DNA of 34,988 nt from PVC group bacterium (GCA_003561965.1 PWXJ01000161.1:1-34988); one strand, 5' to 3'; counted from the first letter of the stretch, positions 1-10,212 are shown. Notes: generated by a model not told the origin, from the letters alone. Numbers and translations: made by a program.

Positions 1-135
1 GGCGGGGATTACCTCCCGGTCTCCTGGTGAAGGGGAGTCGGGGGCATCATTCCGGTCGCCGAGTTCTTGCTTTTTCGAAATCCAGAGATATGTAATAATG
101 CCCCGCTTAACGTTAACCCTTTCCGGAGATAATTT

Positions 136-3100
136 ATGAATCGCAGAATCTTCTTTCTGGCGATGGTTACGGCCGCCGCCCTGATCGTTATCCCCGGTCA
201 GGGCGATCTTTTTGCCCGCTCTCTCCCTGCCGCCTCCGGGTTCGACCGGGAAGAACTCTCCGCCGGGGCCGAGCCCGGCCGGGCAGTAAACCGGACTCCG
301 GGCCGGGTTCCGGAGAAGGCCGCCGTCCCCGGGAAAACCGCCGCCGCCCCCGACGGTGAGCTCCCCTGGCGGGAGGGAGTCCTCCGGATCAAGGTCACCG
401 ATAAGGCCCGTCCCGGGGTGAAGATCTCCGCCGCCCCCGACGGCATCAAGCGTCTCGGACCGGACTCTCTCGACGATCTTAACCGCCGGTTTGAGGCGAC
501 CGAGATCCGTCCGGTCTTTCCCACCGACCCCCGCCACGCCGAGCGGCACCGGAAATGGGGGCTCGACCGGTGGTTCGAGATCCGTCTGGCCACGGCTGAG
601 CGGGTGCCCGAGACGGTGGCCGCCTACCGGGCCGACCCCCACGTCGAGGTCGCCGAGCCGATCTACCGCAAACAGCTCCACTGGCTCCCCGACGACCCCC
701 GGTTCGACGAGCAGTGGCACTACCGGAACACCGGTCAGACCGGGGGCACCCCCGGGGCCGACATCGATCTGGAATCCGCCTGGGAGATCGAGCGGGGCGA
801 CCCCGCGGTGATCGTCTGCGTGGTCGACAGCGGTATCGACCTCAACCACCCCGACCTCATTCCCAACCTCTGGGTCAACCCCGACCCCGACCCGGCCAGG
901 AACGACATCCACGGCTGGAACTTCGCCGACGGGAACGACGATATCCAGGACACCAATGGCCATGGAAGCCACGTGGCGGGGACGGTCGCCGCGGTCAGCA
1001 ACAACGCCGTCGGGGTGGCCGGGGTGGCCGGCGGTTCCGGAACCGGCGACGGGGCCCGGATTATGGTCGCCCGGGTCTTCGGCGACGGTGAACCAGACGG
1101 CTTCGCCGAGGCCATCGTCTACGGCGCCGACAACGGGGCGGTGATCTCCCAGAACAGCTGGGGTTACATCTTCCCCGGGATCTATGAGGAGGCGGTCCTC
1201 GTCGCCATCGACTACTTCATCGCCGAGGCCGGCGACTACCCCGGCTCCCCGATGCGGGGGGGGATCTTCGTCAACTCGGCCGGCAACTCCAACTCCTCCG
1301 CCGACTACTACCCCGGCTATTACCCCCCGGCCCTGGCCGTGGCCGCCACCAACCATAACGATCACCGGGCCTGGTACTCCAATTACGGCGACTGGATCGA
1401 CATCTCCGCCCCGGGCGGGGAGACCATCTTCAACCGGAGCGAGGGAGTCCTGAGCACGGTGGTGGACGGTTACGATTTCTACCAGGGGACCTCGATGGCC
1501 TCCCCTCACGTCTCCGGGGTCGCCGCCCTGGTCGCCTCCCGTTTCCCCGGTCGGACCAGTGACTTCGTCGAAACCCTTCTGATCAGCTCCGCCGACAATA
1601 TCGACGCCCTCAACCCGGACTATTTCGGGCTGCTCGGGTCCGGCCGCCTCAACGCCCACCGGGCCCTGACCCTGACCCTGTCGGTGACCCCGGGTCCGGG
1701 GTTCGTCTCCAGCGGGGAGCGGGGCGGGCCGTTTACCCCTGATTCCCAGACCTACACGCTGACCAACGTCTCCGAAGCTCCCCTGGACTGGACGGCGGAA
1801 GTGAGCGAAACCTGGGTCGAGGTCGCGCCCGCCGGCGGGACCCTGGCGCCCGATTCCGGGGCGGATATCGTTCTCAGCCTGACCGCGGCGGCGGAGGGTC
1901 TCCCGGCCGGGGTTTACACCGACACCCTCACGGTGACCGACACCACCTCGGGCGAAGAGTTCCGTCGTGGAGTTAGGCTGACCGCCAACCCGAGCCTCTG
2001 CAAGGCGGTGGACAACTGCGACCTGGACTGGATTAGCTGGGGTCACGACCAGTGGTTCGGCCAGCTGGAGGAATCCCACGACGGGGTGGACGCGGCCCAG
2101 AGCGGTCCGATCACTCACAACCGGGAAACCTGGCTGGAGACCGTGGCCGAGGGTCCGGGGACGCTTTACTTCTGGTGGAAGGTCTCCTCGGAGGCGGACT
2201 ACGACTGGCTGGAGTTCCATCTCGGCGAGGCCGGTCAGGATACGGTCCTCCAGGACCGGATCTCGGGGGAGGTGGACTGGCGGGAGGAGGCTTATGAGCT
2301 GCCGCCCGGCTTCCAGCACCTGCAATGGGTGTACACCAAGGACGGATCGGTATCCCTCGGCCGGGACTGCGGCTGGCTCGACCAGGTCCGGATCGAGTCC
2401 CTCCTGGTCCAACCGTTGGACGAATTCTTCGCCCGGGGGAACCAGGGCGGCCCTTTCCCTTCCCGGACCTACACCCTGAAAAACACCTCCACCGATCCGC
2501 TGGAGTGGACGGCGGCGGTCAATGAACCCTGGGTCGAGGTCTCGCCCGGCGGGGGCAGCCTGGCGCCCGGCGCCGAGGCGGTGATCGAGGTCGGTTTCAC
2601 CGTCGCGGCCGAGGCCCTGGCCCCGGGGAGTTACACCGATACCCTGACGGTGACCGATACCACCTCCGGGACGGATTACGAACGCGCCCTGGCATTGAGG
2701 GTGGAGGTTGAACTCTGCCAGGCACTGGACAACTGCGACCTGGTCTGGTCCACCGGGGGTGACGCCGAGTGGTTCGGCCAAGACGAGGAGTCCCACGACG
2801 GGGAGGCCGCGGCCCGGAGCGGCGAGATCTCGGATGACGAGTTTTCCTGGTTGGAGACCGAGGTAGAGGGGCCGGGGTTCCTGAGTTTCTGGTGGAAGGT
2901 CTCCTCGGAACCCGGCTGGGACTGGCTGGATTTTTACCTCAACGGGGACCTGACGGCCTGGATCTCGGGCGAGACGGACTGGGAGGAGCTGGAATTCGAG
3001 TTGGGGGAGGGGACTAACACGCTCTACTGGGAGTACGTCAAGGACGAGTCGATCAGCCTCGGCCGGGACTGCGGCTGGGTCGACCAGGTCGCCTTCCGGT

Positions 3101-4923
3101 TCAACCCCCTCTCCGTGCCCGACGAGGCCTTCGCCTCCACCGGCCTGGAAGGAGGGCCCTTTACCCCGGAATCGAAAACCTACCGCCTGGTGAATGTCGG
3201 GGCGGAGTCCCTCGACTGGTCCGCTTCCGTCTCGGAAACCTGGCTGGAGGTTTCGCCGTCCGGTGGAACCCTGGCCCCGTCCGGTGAGGTGGACGTCAGC
3301 GTCGGTCTCGCCGCCCCGGCGGCCTCGCTGCCCCTGGGCCTTTACTCCGACGTCATCGAGTTCTCCAACCTCTCCGCGGGAACCGCGGTCGAGCGGCCGG
3401 CCCGGCTGATCGTCGAGGCCCCGCTCCTCCACGACAACGGTCCGATCGTCACCCATCCCGGAGGCGGGGATGGCGGAGCGGATGTCAGCGTTCTCCAGAT
3501 GGACCTGGGGATGGATACTCTGGGATTCGGCCATCAACTGGCGGTTGGGAACCGGATCGCCGACGATTTCACGGTCCCCGGCCCCGAGGGCTGGCATATA
3601 CGGTCGCTGACCTTCCTTCCCTACCAGACCGGTTCCGGTCTCGACTCCACCATCACCGGCATCTATCTCCAGATCTGGGATGGTCCTCCCGGAGACCCCG
3701 GTTCCTCGGTGGTCTTCGGCGATCTGACCACCGACCGGCTGGAATATTCGATCTGGAGCGGGGTTTATCGGACCCTGGACGATCAGCTGGAAAGCACCCT
3801 CCGGCCGGTAATGGAGGCTGCCGCCGCGGTCGATCTCCACCTGCCGCCGGGGACCTACTGGATCGACTGGATGGTTGACGGTTCGCTGGCCTCCGGCCCC
3901 TGGGCGGTGCCGATCACCATCCTCGGCCAGACCTCCACCGGGAACGCCCTCCAGTATACCGGAAGCTGGGACGAGGCAGCTGACAGCGGGACCGGGACCC
4001 CCCAGGGATTTCCCTTCCTGATTCGGGGTGAGGTCGTCGATCCGCCGCCGACCCCGACACCCTCCGCCACCCCGCCCCCCACACCCTCGGCCACCCCGAC
4101 CCCGGAGGGTTACAGGACCCCCACCCCCACCCCCACCCCGCCACCGCCGCCTTACCTGGTCCTGGACGGGGGGGATTACACGGGTGACGGGACCAGTGAG
4201 ATCGCGGTCTTCCGGCCCGCCTCCGGCCTCTGGGCGATCCGGGATTTAACCCGGGTTTACTTCGGCAGCCCCGGAGATCTCCCGATTCCCGGGGATTACA
4301 GCGGTAACGGTCGGACCGATATCGGAGTCTTCCGGCCGACTTCGGGACTCTGGGCGATCCGGAACCTGACCCGGGTTTACTTCGGGTCTCTCTCCGATAT
4401 CCCCGTGCCGGCCGGTTACTCCGGCGACGGGGACAGCGAGATCGCGGTCTTCCGGCCGGCTGCTGGCCTCTGGGCGGTCCGGGGACTGACCCGGGCTTAC
4501 TTCGGCGCCCCCGGCGACCTTCCGGTCCCGGGAGATTACCTGGGCGGGGGATATGACCAGATCGCCGTCTTCCGTCCCGCCACCGGCCTCTGGGCGGTCC
4601 GGGGGATAACCCGGGCTTACTTCGGGCGGGAGGGCGACCGGCCGGTTCCCGGTGTTTATCACTGGTACGGGGGAGCGGGGATGATGTCGCCCCAGTTCAA
4701 GACCCAGATCGCCGTCTTCCGTCCCTCGACCGGTCTCTGGGCGATTCGGGGAGGGGAGAGGAGCTACTTCGGCACCTCCGGCGATTTCCCGCTGGCCGGC
4801 GGTTTTGCCGGGTTTGTTCTCGACGACATCGGGATCTTCCGCCCTTCGACCGGCCTCTGGGCGATCCGGGGGGTGACCCGACTCTACTTCGGCGGCCCCG
4901 CCGACCTCCCGGCGACCCGGTAA
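136..4923 (+). CDS. Secreted S8 (subtilisin-like) serine protease with repeated Ig/BACON-like and CDNCDL..WF domains, a Pro/Thr linker and six C-terminal FRPxxGLWAIRG repeats
   Basis: Signal peptide MNRRIFFLAMVTAAALIVIPG; catalytic motifs VVDSGIDLNHPDL, NGHGSHVAGT, GTSMASPHVSG; internal duplications; PTPTPSATPPPTPSATPTP linker. Confidence 0.95.
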   Translation: MNRRIFFLAMVTAAALIVIPGQGDLFARSLPAASGFDREELSAGAEPGRAVNRTPGRVPEKAAVPGKTAAAPDGELPWREGVLRIKVTDKARPGVKISAAPDGIKRLGPDSLDDLNRRFEATEIRPVFPTDPRHAERHRKWGLDRWFEIRLATAERVPETVAAYRADPHVEVAEPIYRKQLHWLPDDPRFDEQWHYRNTGQTGGTPGADIDLESAWEIERGDPAVIVCVVDSGIDLNHPDLIPNLWVNPDPDPARNDIHGWNFADGNDDIQDTNGHGSHVAGTVAAVSNNAVGVAGVAGGSGTGDGARIMVARVFGDGEPDGFAEAIVYGADNGAVISQNSWGYIFPGIYEEAVLVAIDYFIAEAGDYPGSPMRGGIFVNSAGNSNSSADYYPGYYPPALAVAATNHNDHRAWYSNYGDWIDISAPGGETIFNRSEGVLSTVVDGYDFYQGTSMASPHVSGVAALVASRFPGRTSDFVETLLISSADNIDALNPDYFGLLGSGRLNAHRALTLTLSVTPGPGFVSSGERGGPFTPDSQTYTLTNVSEAPLDWTAEVSETWVEVAPAGGTLAPDSGADIVLSLTAAAEGLPAGVYTDTLTVTDTTSGEEFRRGVRLTANPSLCKAVDNCDLDWISWGHDQWFGQLEESHDGVDAAQSGPITHNRETWLETVAEGPGTLYFWWKVSSEADYDWLEFHLGEAGQDTVLQDRISGEVDWREEAYELPPGFQHLQWVYTKDGSVSLGRDCGWLDQVRIESLLVQPLDEFFARGNQGGPFPSRTYTLKNTSTDPLEWTAAVNEPWVEVSPGGGSLAPGAEAVIEVGFTVAAEALAPGSYTDTLTVTDTTSGTDYERALALRVEVELCQALDNCDLVWSTGGDAEWFGQDEESHDGEAAARSGEISDDEFSWLETEVEGPGFLSFWWKVSSEPGWDWLDFYLNGDLTAWISGETDWEELEFELGEGTNTLYWEYVKDESISLGRDCGWVDQVAFRFNPLSVPDEAFASTGLEGGPFTPESKTYRLVNVGAESLDWSASVSETWLEVSPSGGTLAPSGEVDVSVGLAAPAASLPLGLYSDVIEFSNLSAGTAVERPARLIVEAPLLHDNGPIVTHPGGGDGGADVSVLQMDLGMDTLGFGHQLAVGNRIADDFTVPGPEGWHIRSLTFLPYQTGSGLDSTITGIYLQIWDGPPGDPGSSVVFGDLTTDRLEYSIWSGVYRTLDDQLESTLRPVMEAAAAVDLHLPPGTYWIDWMVDGSLASGPWAVPITILGQTSTGNALQYTGSWDEAADSGTGTPQGFPFLIRGEVVDPPPTPTPSATPPPTPSATPTPEGYRTPTPTPTPPPPPYLVLDGGDYTGDGTSEIAVFRPASGLWAIRDLTRVYFGSPGDLPIPGDYSGNGRTDIGVFRPTSGLWAIRNLTRVYFGSLSDIPVPAGYSGDGDSEIAVFRPAAGLWAVRGLTRAYFGAPGDLPVPGDYLGGGYDQIAVFRPATGLWAVRGITRAYFGREGDRPVPGVYHWYGGAGMMSPQFKTQIAVFRPSTGLWAIRGGERSYFGTSGDFPLAGGFAGFVLDDIGIFRPSTGLWAIRGVTRLYFGGPADLPATR
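4201..4920 (+). repeat. Six in-frame C-terminal repeats, 40 aa (120 bp) period
   Basis: IAVFRPxxGLWAIRGxTRxYFGxxGDxPVPGDY; the repeat ATC codon occurs at 4201, 4321, 4441, 4561, 4708 and 4828 (one 27-nt insertion). Confidence 0.9.
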
Positions 4924-4997
4924 CCGGGGTCGGACCTGCGCAAGTATCTCTGGAGCAAGGGAATAGGGAGAATATACCCCCTGTATATGGCTTAAAG

Positions 4998-5023
4998 CCT
5001 CAATTTCGACCCCGAAATTGAGG
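4998..5023. terminator. Perfect 11-bp inverted repeat, 4-nt loop, between convergent genes; possible bidirectional terminator
   Basis: CCTCAATTTCG-ACCC-CGAAATTGAGG. A second IR, ATATAC-N5-GTATAT, lies at 4972-4988. No clear T-run. Confidence 0.5.
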
Positions 5024-5073
5024 TTCTAAACATTAAATCTTCCCCGGTTTTCTCTTCGCAGGGGGCTATTGGG

Positions 5074-5406
5074 TTAGATTCCCAGGTCGGCCAGGGCGTT
5101 GCAGAAGGAGTTGACGACCGAGACCAGCCCGGGGTGGGAGGCCTCGAACTTTTCCACCGCCGTCTTCAGTTCCTCGATCGTGGAATCCAGGCCCGGTCCG
5201 CCGTCATCGGTCCGGGTCGCCTGGTCGGCCGAAATCCGGGTCTTGTCGGTGATGTTGACGGCGCTGTCGTGATGGGTCTCCGCCAGCCCGGCGACCTCGG
5301 TCTTCAGCTCCGCCAGGAGTTTCAGCAGTTCCGCCCTTCGCTTTTCCGAGAGGCTGGACGCCCCGGCCAGGGTTTCCTCGATCTGTCCGATCGTCTTCTC
5401 GATCAT
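5074..5406 (-). CDS. DUF4404 family protein
   Basis: 110 aa; IEETLAGASSLSEKRRAELLKLLAELKTEVAGL...FEASHPGLVSVVNSFCNALADLGI matches my memory of DUF4404. Confidence 0.75.
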   Translation of the reverse strand: MIEKTIGQIEETLAGASSLSEKRRAELLKLLAELKTEVAGLAETHHDSAVNITDKTRISADQATRTDDGGPGLDSTIEELKTAVEKFEASHPGLVSVVNSFCNALADLGI

Positions 5407-5442
5407 TTTCTCCTCCTTTGGTGTTTGAATCTATATTCGATT

Positions 5443-5464
5443 GGGGCACGGCATGCCGTGCCCC
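5443..5464 (-). repeat. 22-bp perfect palindrome GGGGCACGGCATGCCGTGCCCC touching the codB stop codon
   Basis: Read directly; related copies at 17576-17597 and 19603-19622. Confidence 0.85.
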
Positions 5465-6789
5465 TACAGCTCGTGGCCGACAAGGTTTTCCGATCCCGGG
5501 AACAGCCGGTCGATCAGGGCGTGGCCGAGTCCGGCGGTTAGGATCCCGTTCAGGGGCGGGATCAGGAACCCGGTCCGTTCGCTGATCCAGGCGGCTAGGA
5601 CCCCGAGGACGCCGGCGATCAGGGCCCCCGGACGGTAGTTGACCCGCCGGATCTCCTCCAGCGGGGGGAGCCGTCGCCTCCGGACCAGGTAGTAGTCGCT
5701 TAAGATCACCCCGCCCAGCGGGGGGACGAGGATTCCCAGGGCGGCCATCCAGTTGGAGACGTAATTGTAGGCTCCGCTGATCGCGATCAGGAAACCGAAG
5801 ACCCCGCAGAAAAGGATGAAAGGGCGCTTCCGGTTGAAGTGGAAGAGGGCGGTCCCCGCCACCCCGAAGGCGTAGGCGGTGTTGTCGTTGGTGGTCCAGA
5901 CGTTGAGGACCATCAGGACCAGGCCCAGCCCGAGCAGACCCTGGATCTTGAGGACGGCGGCGAAGTCGGGCTGGCCGTAAACGTTCCCCCCCACCGCCCC
6001 GAACCAGAGCATCAGCCCGTTGCCGAGGAGGAAGGCCAGCAGCCCGGCCAGGAAGGCGATCCGCCGGGTCCGGGCGAACCGGGCCCAGTTGGGGGCCTGG
6101 GTCCCCCCGGAGGCGAAGGTCCCGACGATCAAAGTCATCGCGGCGGCGAAACTGAGCTCTCCGGAAGGGACGATCCTCGAGATTCCCCCGACCGTCTGGC
6201 GGGCGTGGGCGAAGGAGTTGACCGCCATCAGGGTCCCCAGGGCCAGGACACAGGGCACGGCGATCAGGGAGAGGGTCTCCATCCCCTTGTACCCGAAGTA
6301 GGCGGTGGAGATGAAGGCCGCCGACCAGACCAGGCACCAGAAGACCATTGTTCGCGTATCCGCCCAGTCCAGCCCCAGCCAGTCGACGAAAGGTTTGGCC
6401 ATCAGGGCCACCGTCACCCCGAACCAGCCCAGCTGCGTCCCCCCCAGGATCAGATCGCTCACCCGCGCCCCCTTGTTTCCGAAGGCGTAGCGGGCCAGCA
6501 AAACCGTGGTCAGTCCGCTATCGGCGCTGACCGCGCAGAGGCCGGCCACGTAGAGGCCGAGGATCAGCGACCCGGCCCCGATGATCAGGAAGAGGTCGGG
6601 CCAGTAACGGCAGGCGTGGCCGATCTCGGCCCCGGCGTACATCGTCGGGTAGAAGAAGGTGAAGCCGAGCAGGACCACCGAGATCGAGACCAGCCCGCGG
6701 CGGGCCGCGGCCGGCACCGGGGAGAGCGGGTAATCCGGATCCGGCCGGGAGATATCGCCGAAGATAAAATTCCGCAGCAGCCTTTTCAT
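5464..6789 (-). CDS. NCS1/cytosine permease family transporter (CodB-like)
   Basis: 441 aa polytopic; N-terminal VPAAARRGLVSISVVLLGFTFFYPTMYAGAEIG and DSGLTTVLLARYAFGNKGA motifs of CodB-like permeases. Confidence 0.85.
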   Translation of the reverse strand: MKRLLRNFIFGDISRPDPDYPLSPVPAAARRGLVSISVVLLGFTFFYPTMYAGAEIGHACRYWPDLFLIIGAGSLILGLYVAGLCAVSADSGLTTVLLARYAFGNKGARVSDLILGGTQLGWFGVTVALMAKPFVDWLGLDWADTRTMVFWCLVWSAAFISTAYFGYKGMETLSLIAVPCVLALGTLMAVNSFAHARQTVGGISRIVPSGELSFAAAMTLIVGTFASGGTQAPNWARFARTRRIAFLAGLLAFLLGNGLMLWFGAVGGNVYGQPDFAAVLKIQGLLGLGLVLMVLNVWTTNDNTAYAFGVAGTALFHFNRKRPFILFCGVFGFLIAISGAYNYVSNWMAALGILVPPLGGVILSDYYLVRRRRLPPLEEIRRVNYRPGALIAGVLGVLAAWISERTGFLIPPLNGILTAGLGHALIDRLFPGSENLVGHEL

Positions 6790-6793
6790 TGCT

Positions 6794-6835
6794 CGATCGC
6801 TATCGGGATCGCTATCGCTATCGGGATCGTATCCG
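6794..6835 (-). repeat. Hexamer tandem array (7 units) just upstream of the codB-like start
   Basis: Minus strand: CGGATA CGATCC CGATAG CGATAG CGATCC CGATAG CGATCG AGCA-ATG. Confidence 0.85.
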
Positions 6836-6852
6836 GCTGCTCGGGAAAAGGC

Positions 6853-7740
6853 TTATAACAGCGCGGTGCTGAAATACCGCTCCGCCCGGTCGGGGAGGAT
6901 GGTGGCGATGTTGCCCGGGATCTTCTCCGCCATCCGTCGCGCCCCCCAGACGTTGGCCCCGGCCGAGATTCCCACCAGCAGGCCCGCCTCCCGCCCCAGC
7001 TGCCGGGTGGTCTCGATGGCTTCGGCGTCGGTGACCTCGATCACCTCGTCGACGATCGCCGGGTCGAGGACCGCGGGGACGAAGCCGTCGCCGATCCCCT
7101 GGATCTGGTGGAGCCCCGGCTCGTGGCCGAGCAGGGCGGCGGCGTTCTTCGGCTCCACCGCCACCAGGACCACCTTCGGGTTATATTCCTTGAGGAAGGT
7201 CCCCACCCCTTGGAGGGTTCCCCCGGACCCTACCCCGGCCACGAAGCAGGCGACCTCCCCGGACATCTGCCGCCAGAGTTCGTGGGCGGTCTCGTTGTAG
7301 TGGCAGAGGGGGTTTTCCGGGTTCTCGAACTGCTGGGGGATAAAGATTCGGGGATCCTCCCGGGCCATCGCCTCGGCCGCCTTCACCGCCCCCGGGATCC
7401 CGTCCTTGTCCGGGGTCAGGATCAGTTCCGCCCCCAGGGCCCGGATTAGTTTCTTCCGTTCCTCGCTCATCCCGTCCGGCATCACCACCCGGACCCGGTA
7501 GCCCTTGAGCCGCCCGACCAGGGCGAAGCCGATCCCGGTGTTGCCGCTTGACGGTTCGACGATGATCGACCCCGGCCGGAGTTTTCCGTCGCGCTCCGCC
7601 GCTTCGACCAGGGCCCGGGCCACCCGGTCCTTGACCGAGCCCCCGGGGTTTAAAAACTCCGCCTTGGCGTAGATCTTCTCGTTCTTCAGCCGGATCAGGG
7701 GCGTGTTTCCGATCAGGTCGAGGATGTTGTCGGTCAGCAT
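6853..7740 (-). CDS. cysK: Cysteine synthase A / O-acetylserine sulfhydrylase
   Basis: MLTDNILDLIGNTPLIRL, PGGSVKDRVA (PLP lysine), EPSSGNTGIG, GVGSGGTLQG. ORF trimmed to the ATG at 7740. Confidence 0.93.
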   Translation of the reverse strand: MLTDNILDLIGNTPLIRLKNEKIYAKAEFLNPGGSVKDRVARALVEAAERDGKLRPGSIIVEPSSGNTGIGFALVGRLKGYRVRVVMPDGMSEERKKLIRALGAELILTPDKDGIPGAVKAAEAMAREDPRIFIPQQFENPENPLCHYNETAHELWRQMSGEVACFVAGVGSGGTLQGVGTFLKEYNPKVVLVAVEPKNAAALLGHEPGLHQIQGIGDGFVPAVLDPAIVDEVIEVTDAEAIETTRQLGREAGLLVGISAGANVWGARRMAEKIPGNIATILPDRAERYFSTALL

Positions 7741-7876
7741 TGTCGATCTCCCGGTTGGTTCCGGTGATGAAATGAAGCGGAAAATATTAACACCGAACCC
7801 GGAGAATGACAAGCGCCGCCCTGCGGACGGCACTTGGGGCTTGATTTATCCCTCCGCCTGGCCAATAATCCCGGCA

Positions 7877-9121
7877 ATGAAACTGGACGGACAGCTTGCC
7901 GGAGAAAAACCGCGACCCGGTCCGGATCGCTCGCCCTCCGGTTGGCGGGCGCCCGGCGGGAAGGGACAGAAGAAGACCATCGGCATCGGGATGATCGGGT
8001 GCGGGGGGATGGGACGGGTCGTCCCCCGGGCGGTCCGGAAGCGGACCCGGAGGGTGGTCACCACGGATCTCTGCGACCCGGAGGAGCAGTCGCTCTCCGC
8101 CGCCCTCGAGGAGTTGAACCCGGACGCCCGAATTCACCGGGACTACCGGGAACTGGTCCGGGCTCCGGAAGTCGACTGGGTCCTGATCGCTTCCTGGAAT
8201 CGCGACCACCGGGACCACGCGGTGGCCGCCTTTGAGGCCGGCAAGGACGTCTTCTGCCAGAAGCCCCTGGCCACCAGCCTGGAGGACTGCCTGGCGATCA
8301 AACGGGCCTGGGAGAAGAGCGGCCGGGTTTTCTTTATTGGTTTCGTCCTCCGCTTCGCCCCCCACTACCGGAAGATCCGCCGGCTTCTCGACCGGGGGGC
8401 GGTCGGCGAGATCATCAGCCTGGAGTTCAACGAAACCCTGGAGTTCAACCACGGCGGGTTCATTATGGGGGACTGGCGCCGGCTGAAAAAGTACGCCGGC
8501 TCCCACCTCCTGGAGAAGTGCTGCCACGACATCGACCTCGCCAACTGGTTCGTCGGCAGCCGCCCCCGGCGGGTGGCCTCCTTCGGGGGTCTGGATTTCT
8601 TCGTTCCGAAAAACCGGCGGCACATCGAACGACTGGGCCGGGACCGGAAAGACCGCCCGGCCTACCGGAGCTGGGGCGGTATGATCGATCGGAACCCCTT
8701 CACCTCGGATAAGGACATCGTCGACAACCAGGTGGCGATCATCGAATACGAGAACAATGTTCGGGCCGCCTTCCACACCAACCTCAACGCCGGGATCCCC
8801 GAGCGGCGGATGTATATCCTCGGTACCGAGGGTGCCCTCCGCGCCGACCTTCTCCGGGGCAGCATCGAGGTCGGCCGGATCGGTTTTCGCGATCGGGTGA
8901 AGAAGTACCGTCTCCGGGTCCGGGGCGGGCACGCCGGCGGCGACGCCGTGCTCGGCCGGGTACTGGCGGACTGTATGACCCGGGGCGGGGAACCCGGGGT
9001 CGGTATGGAAGACGCCCTCAGGGCCTCGGTCGCCTGCTTCGGGATCGACCGGGCGATGGAGACCGGCCGGGTGGTCGATCTCGGGCCGGACTGGGAGCGG
9101 GCCGGAGGCGGAGTTGTTTGA
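7877..9121 (+). CDS. Gfo/Idh/MocA family oxidoreductase
   Basis: GMIGCGGMGR Rossmann motif, QKPLATSLEDC (EKP-like), HLLEKCCHDIDLANWF. Start trimmed to 7877. Confidence 0.88.
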   Translation: MKLDGQLAGEKPRPGPDRSPSGWRAPGGKGQKKTIGIGMIGCGGMGRVVPRAVRKRTRRVVTTDLCDPEEQSLSAALEELNPDARIHRDYRELVRAPEVDWVLIASWNRDHRDHAVAAFEAGKDVFCQKPLATSLEDCLAIKRAWEKSGRVFFIGFVLRFAPHYRKIRRLLDRGAVGEIISLEFNETLEFNHGGFIMGDWRRLKKYAGSHLLEKCCHDIDLANWFVGSRPRRVASFGGLDFFVPKNRRHIERLGRDRKDRPAYRSWGGMIDRNPFTSDKDIVDNQVAIIEYENNVRAAFHTNLNAGIPERRMYILGTEGALRADLLRGSIEVGRIGFRDRVKKYRLRVRGGHAGGDAVLGRVLADCMTRGGEPGVGMEDALRASVACFGIDRAMETGRVVDLGPDWERAGGGVV

Positions 9122-10212
9122 TGGAACAGCCTGTCCGGGAACCCGCGGCTCCTCCGCCCTCTCTCCTCTTTCTCGACAAGGTCCTGGCCGGTCCCTGCCG
9201 GCGACCCCCCCGGGGTGTGGAACTCTTCAACCTCAACCTGATCGGCGGCCTGGCCCGGCGGGGACACCGGGTGACCGCGCTGGTCCACCCCGACTGGTCG
9301 GACCCGATCCGCCGGGCGGCCGGAGATTGCCCGGTCAACCTGGTCGGACCGGACTCCGCCGGGGGAAAAAACTTGCCCCGGGGCTGGATGATCCGGGCCG
9401 CCTCCCGGCAGCGGGCGGATATCCTCCTCCTGGCCAACGTGGCCAACCGGCTGCTCCCCGTCCTGCTCTGGCTCCGCCTGATCCGGGCGGCCCGGCATTG
9501 CGTCCTGATCGCCCACCGGGAACCGTCGCGCCGTTCGCTCCGGGCCCAGAAAGCCTGGCCCTCGACCGTGGTCGCCGTCAACCGGGTTATCGCCGGCCGT
9601 TACCGCCGGGCCGGGTTCGACCGGGTCAGCGTCTATTACGGGGTCACCGACGCCGACCGCTTCTTCCCCGCCCCGGCGCGGACCGGGGGAGAGGTGGTGA
9701 ATTTCTGCGTCGCCGGGGACCTCGACAACACCTGGAAGGGCAGCGACACCGCGGTGTCCGCCTTCGGGCGGCTCGCCCCCGAGGTCCGCGAGGGTTGCCG
9801 GCTCCACCTGGCGTCGTTCCGCCGTCCGCCGGAATTCGACGATCCCCGGATCGTCGGCTACCGCTGGATGGAGGCCTCGGAGATGCCGGACTTCTTCCGC
9901 CGGATGGACGTGATGCTCGTCCCCTCCCGGGACCGGGGGGTGATGATGGAGACCTTCTCCCAGGTGATGGTCCAGGGGATGCTCAGCGGGCTGCCGGTGA
10001 TCGCCGGCCGGCTTCCGGTCCTGGAGGAGAAGCTCGACCGGGGCGGCGGGCTGGTCTTCGACGACGTCCCCGGTCTGGCGGCGGCGATGACCCGGCTGGC
10101 CGGCGACCCCGCCCTCCGGCGGGAGATGGGCCGGGCCGGTCGAAAGACCGCCCTGGCCCGGTACGTCTGGGATACCGGCCTCTTTTCCGAGAAGTACCTC
10201 CGACAGCATTGA
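9121..10212 (+). CDS. Glycosyltransferase family 4-like (group 1)
   Basis: RGVELFNLNLIGGLARRGHRVTAL; C-terminal EASEMPDFFRRMDVMLVPSRDRGVMMETFSQVMVQGMLSGLPVIAG; TGATG overlap with the upstream gene. Confidence 0.82.
   Translation: MEQPVREPAAPPPSLLFLDKVLAGPCRRPPRGVELFNLNLIGGLARRGHRVTALVHPDWSDPIRRAAGDCPVNLVGPDSAGGKNLPRGWMIRAASRQRADILLLANVANRLLPVLLWLRLIRAARHCVLIAHREPSRRSLRAQKAWPSTVVAVNRVIAGRYRRAGFDRVSVYYGVTDADRFFPAPARTGGEVVNFCVAGDLDNTWKGSDTAVSAFGRLAPEVREGCRLHLASFRRPPEFDDPRIVGYRWMEASEMPDFFRRMDVMLVPSRDRGVMMETFSQVMVQGMLSGLPVIAGRLPVLEEKLDRGGGLVFDDVPGLAAAMTRLAGDPALRREMGRAGRKTALARYVWDTGLFSEKYLRQH

Noticed and set aside
5839-6858. 339-aa plus-strand ORF antisense to the codB-like gene
   Set aside because: Composition extremely rich in G/P/E/D/Q; opposite strand encodes a clear permease.
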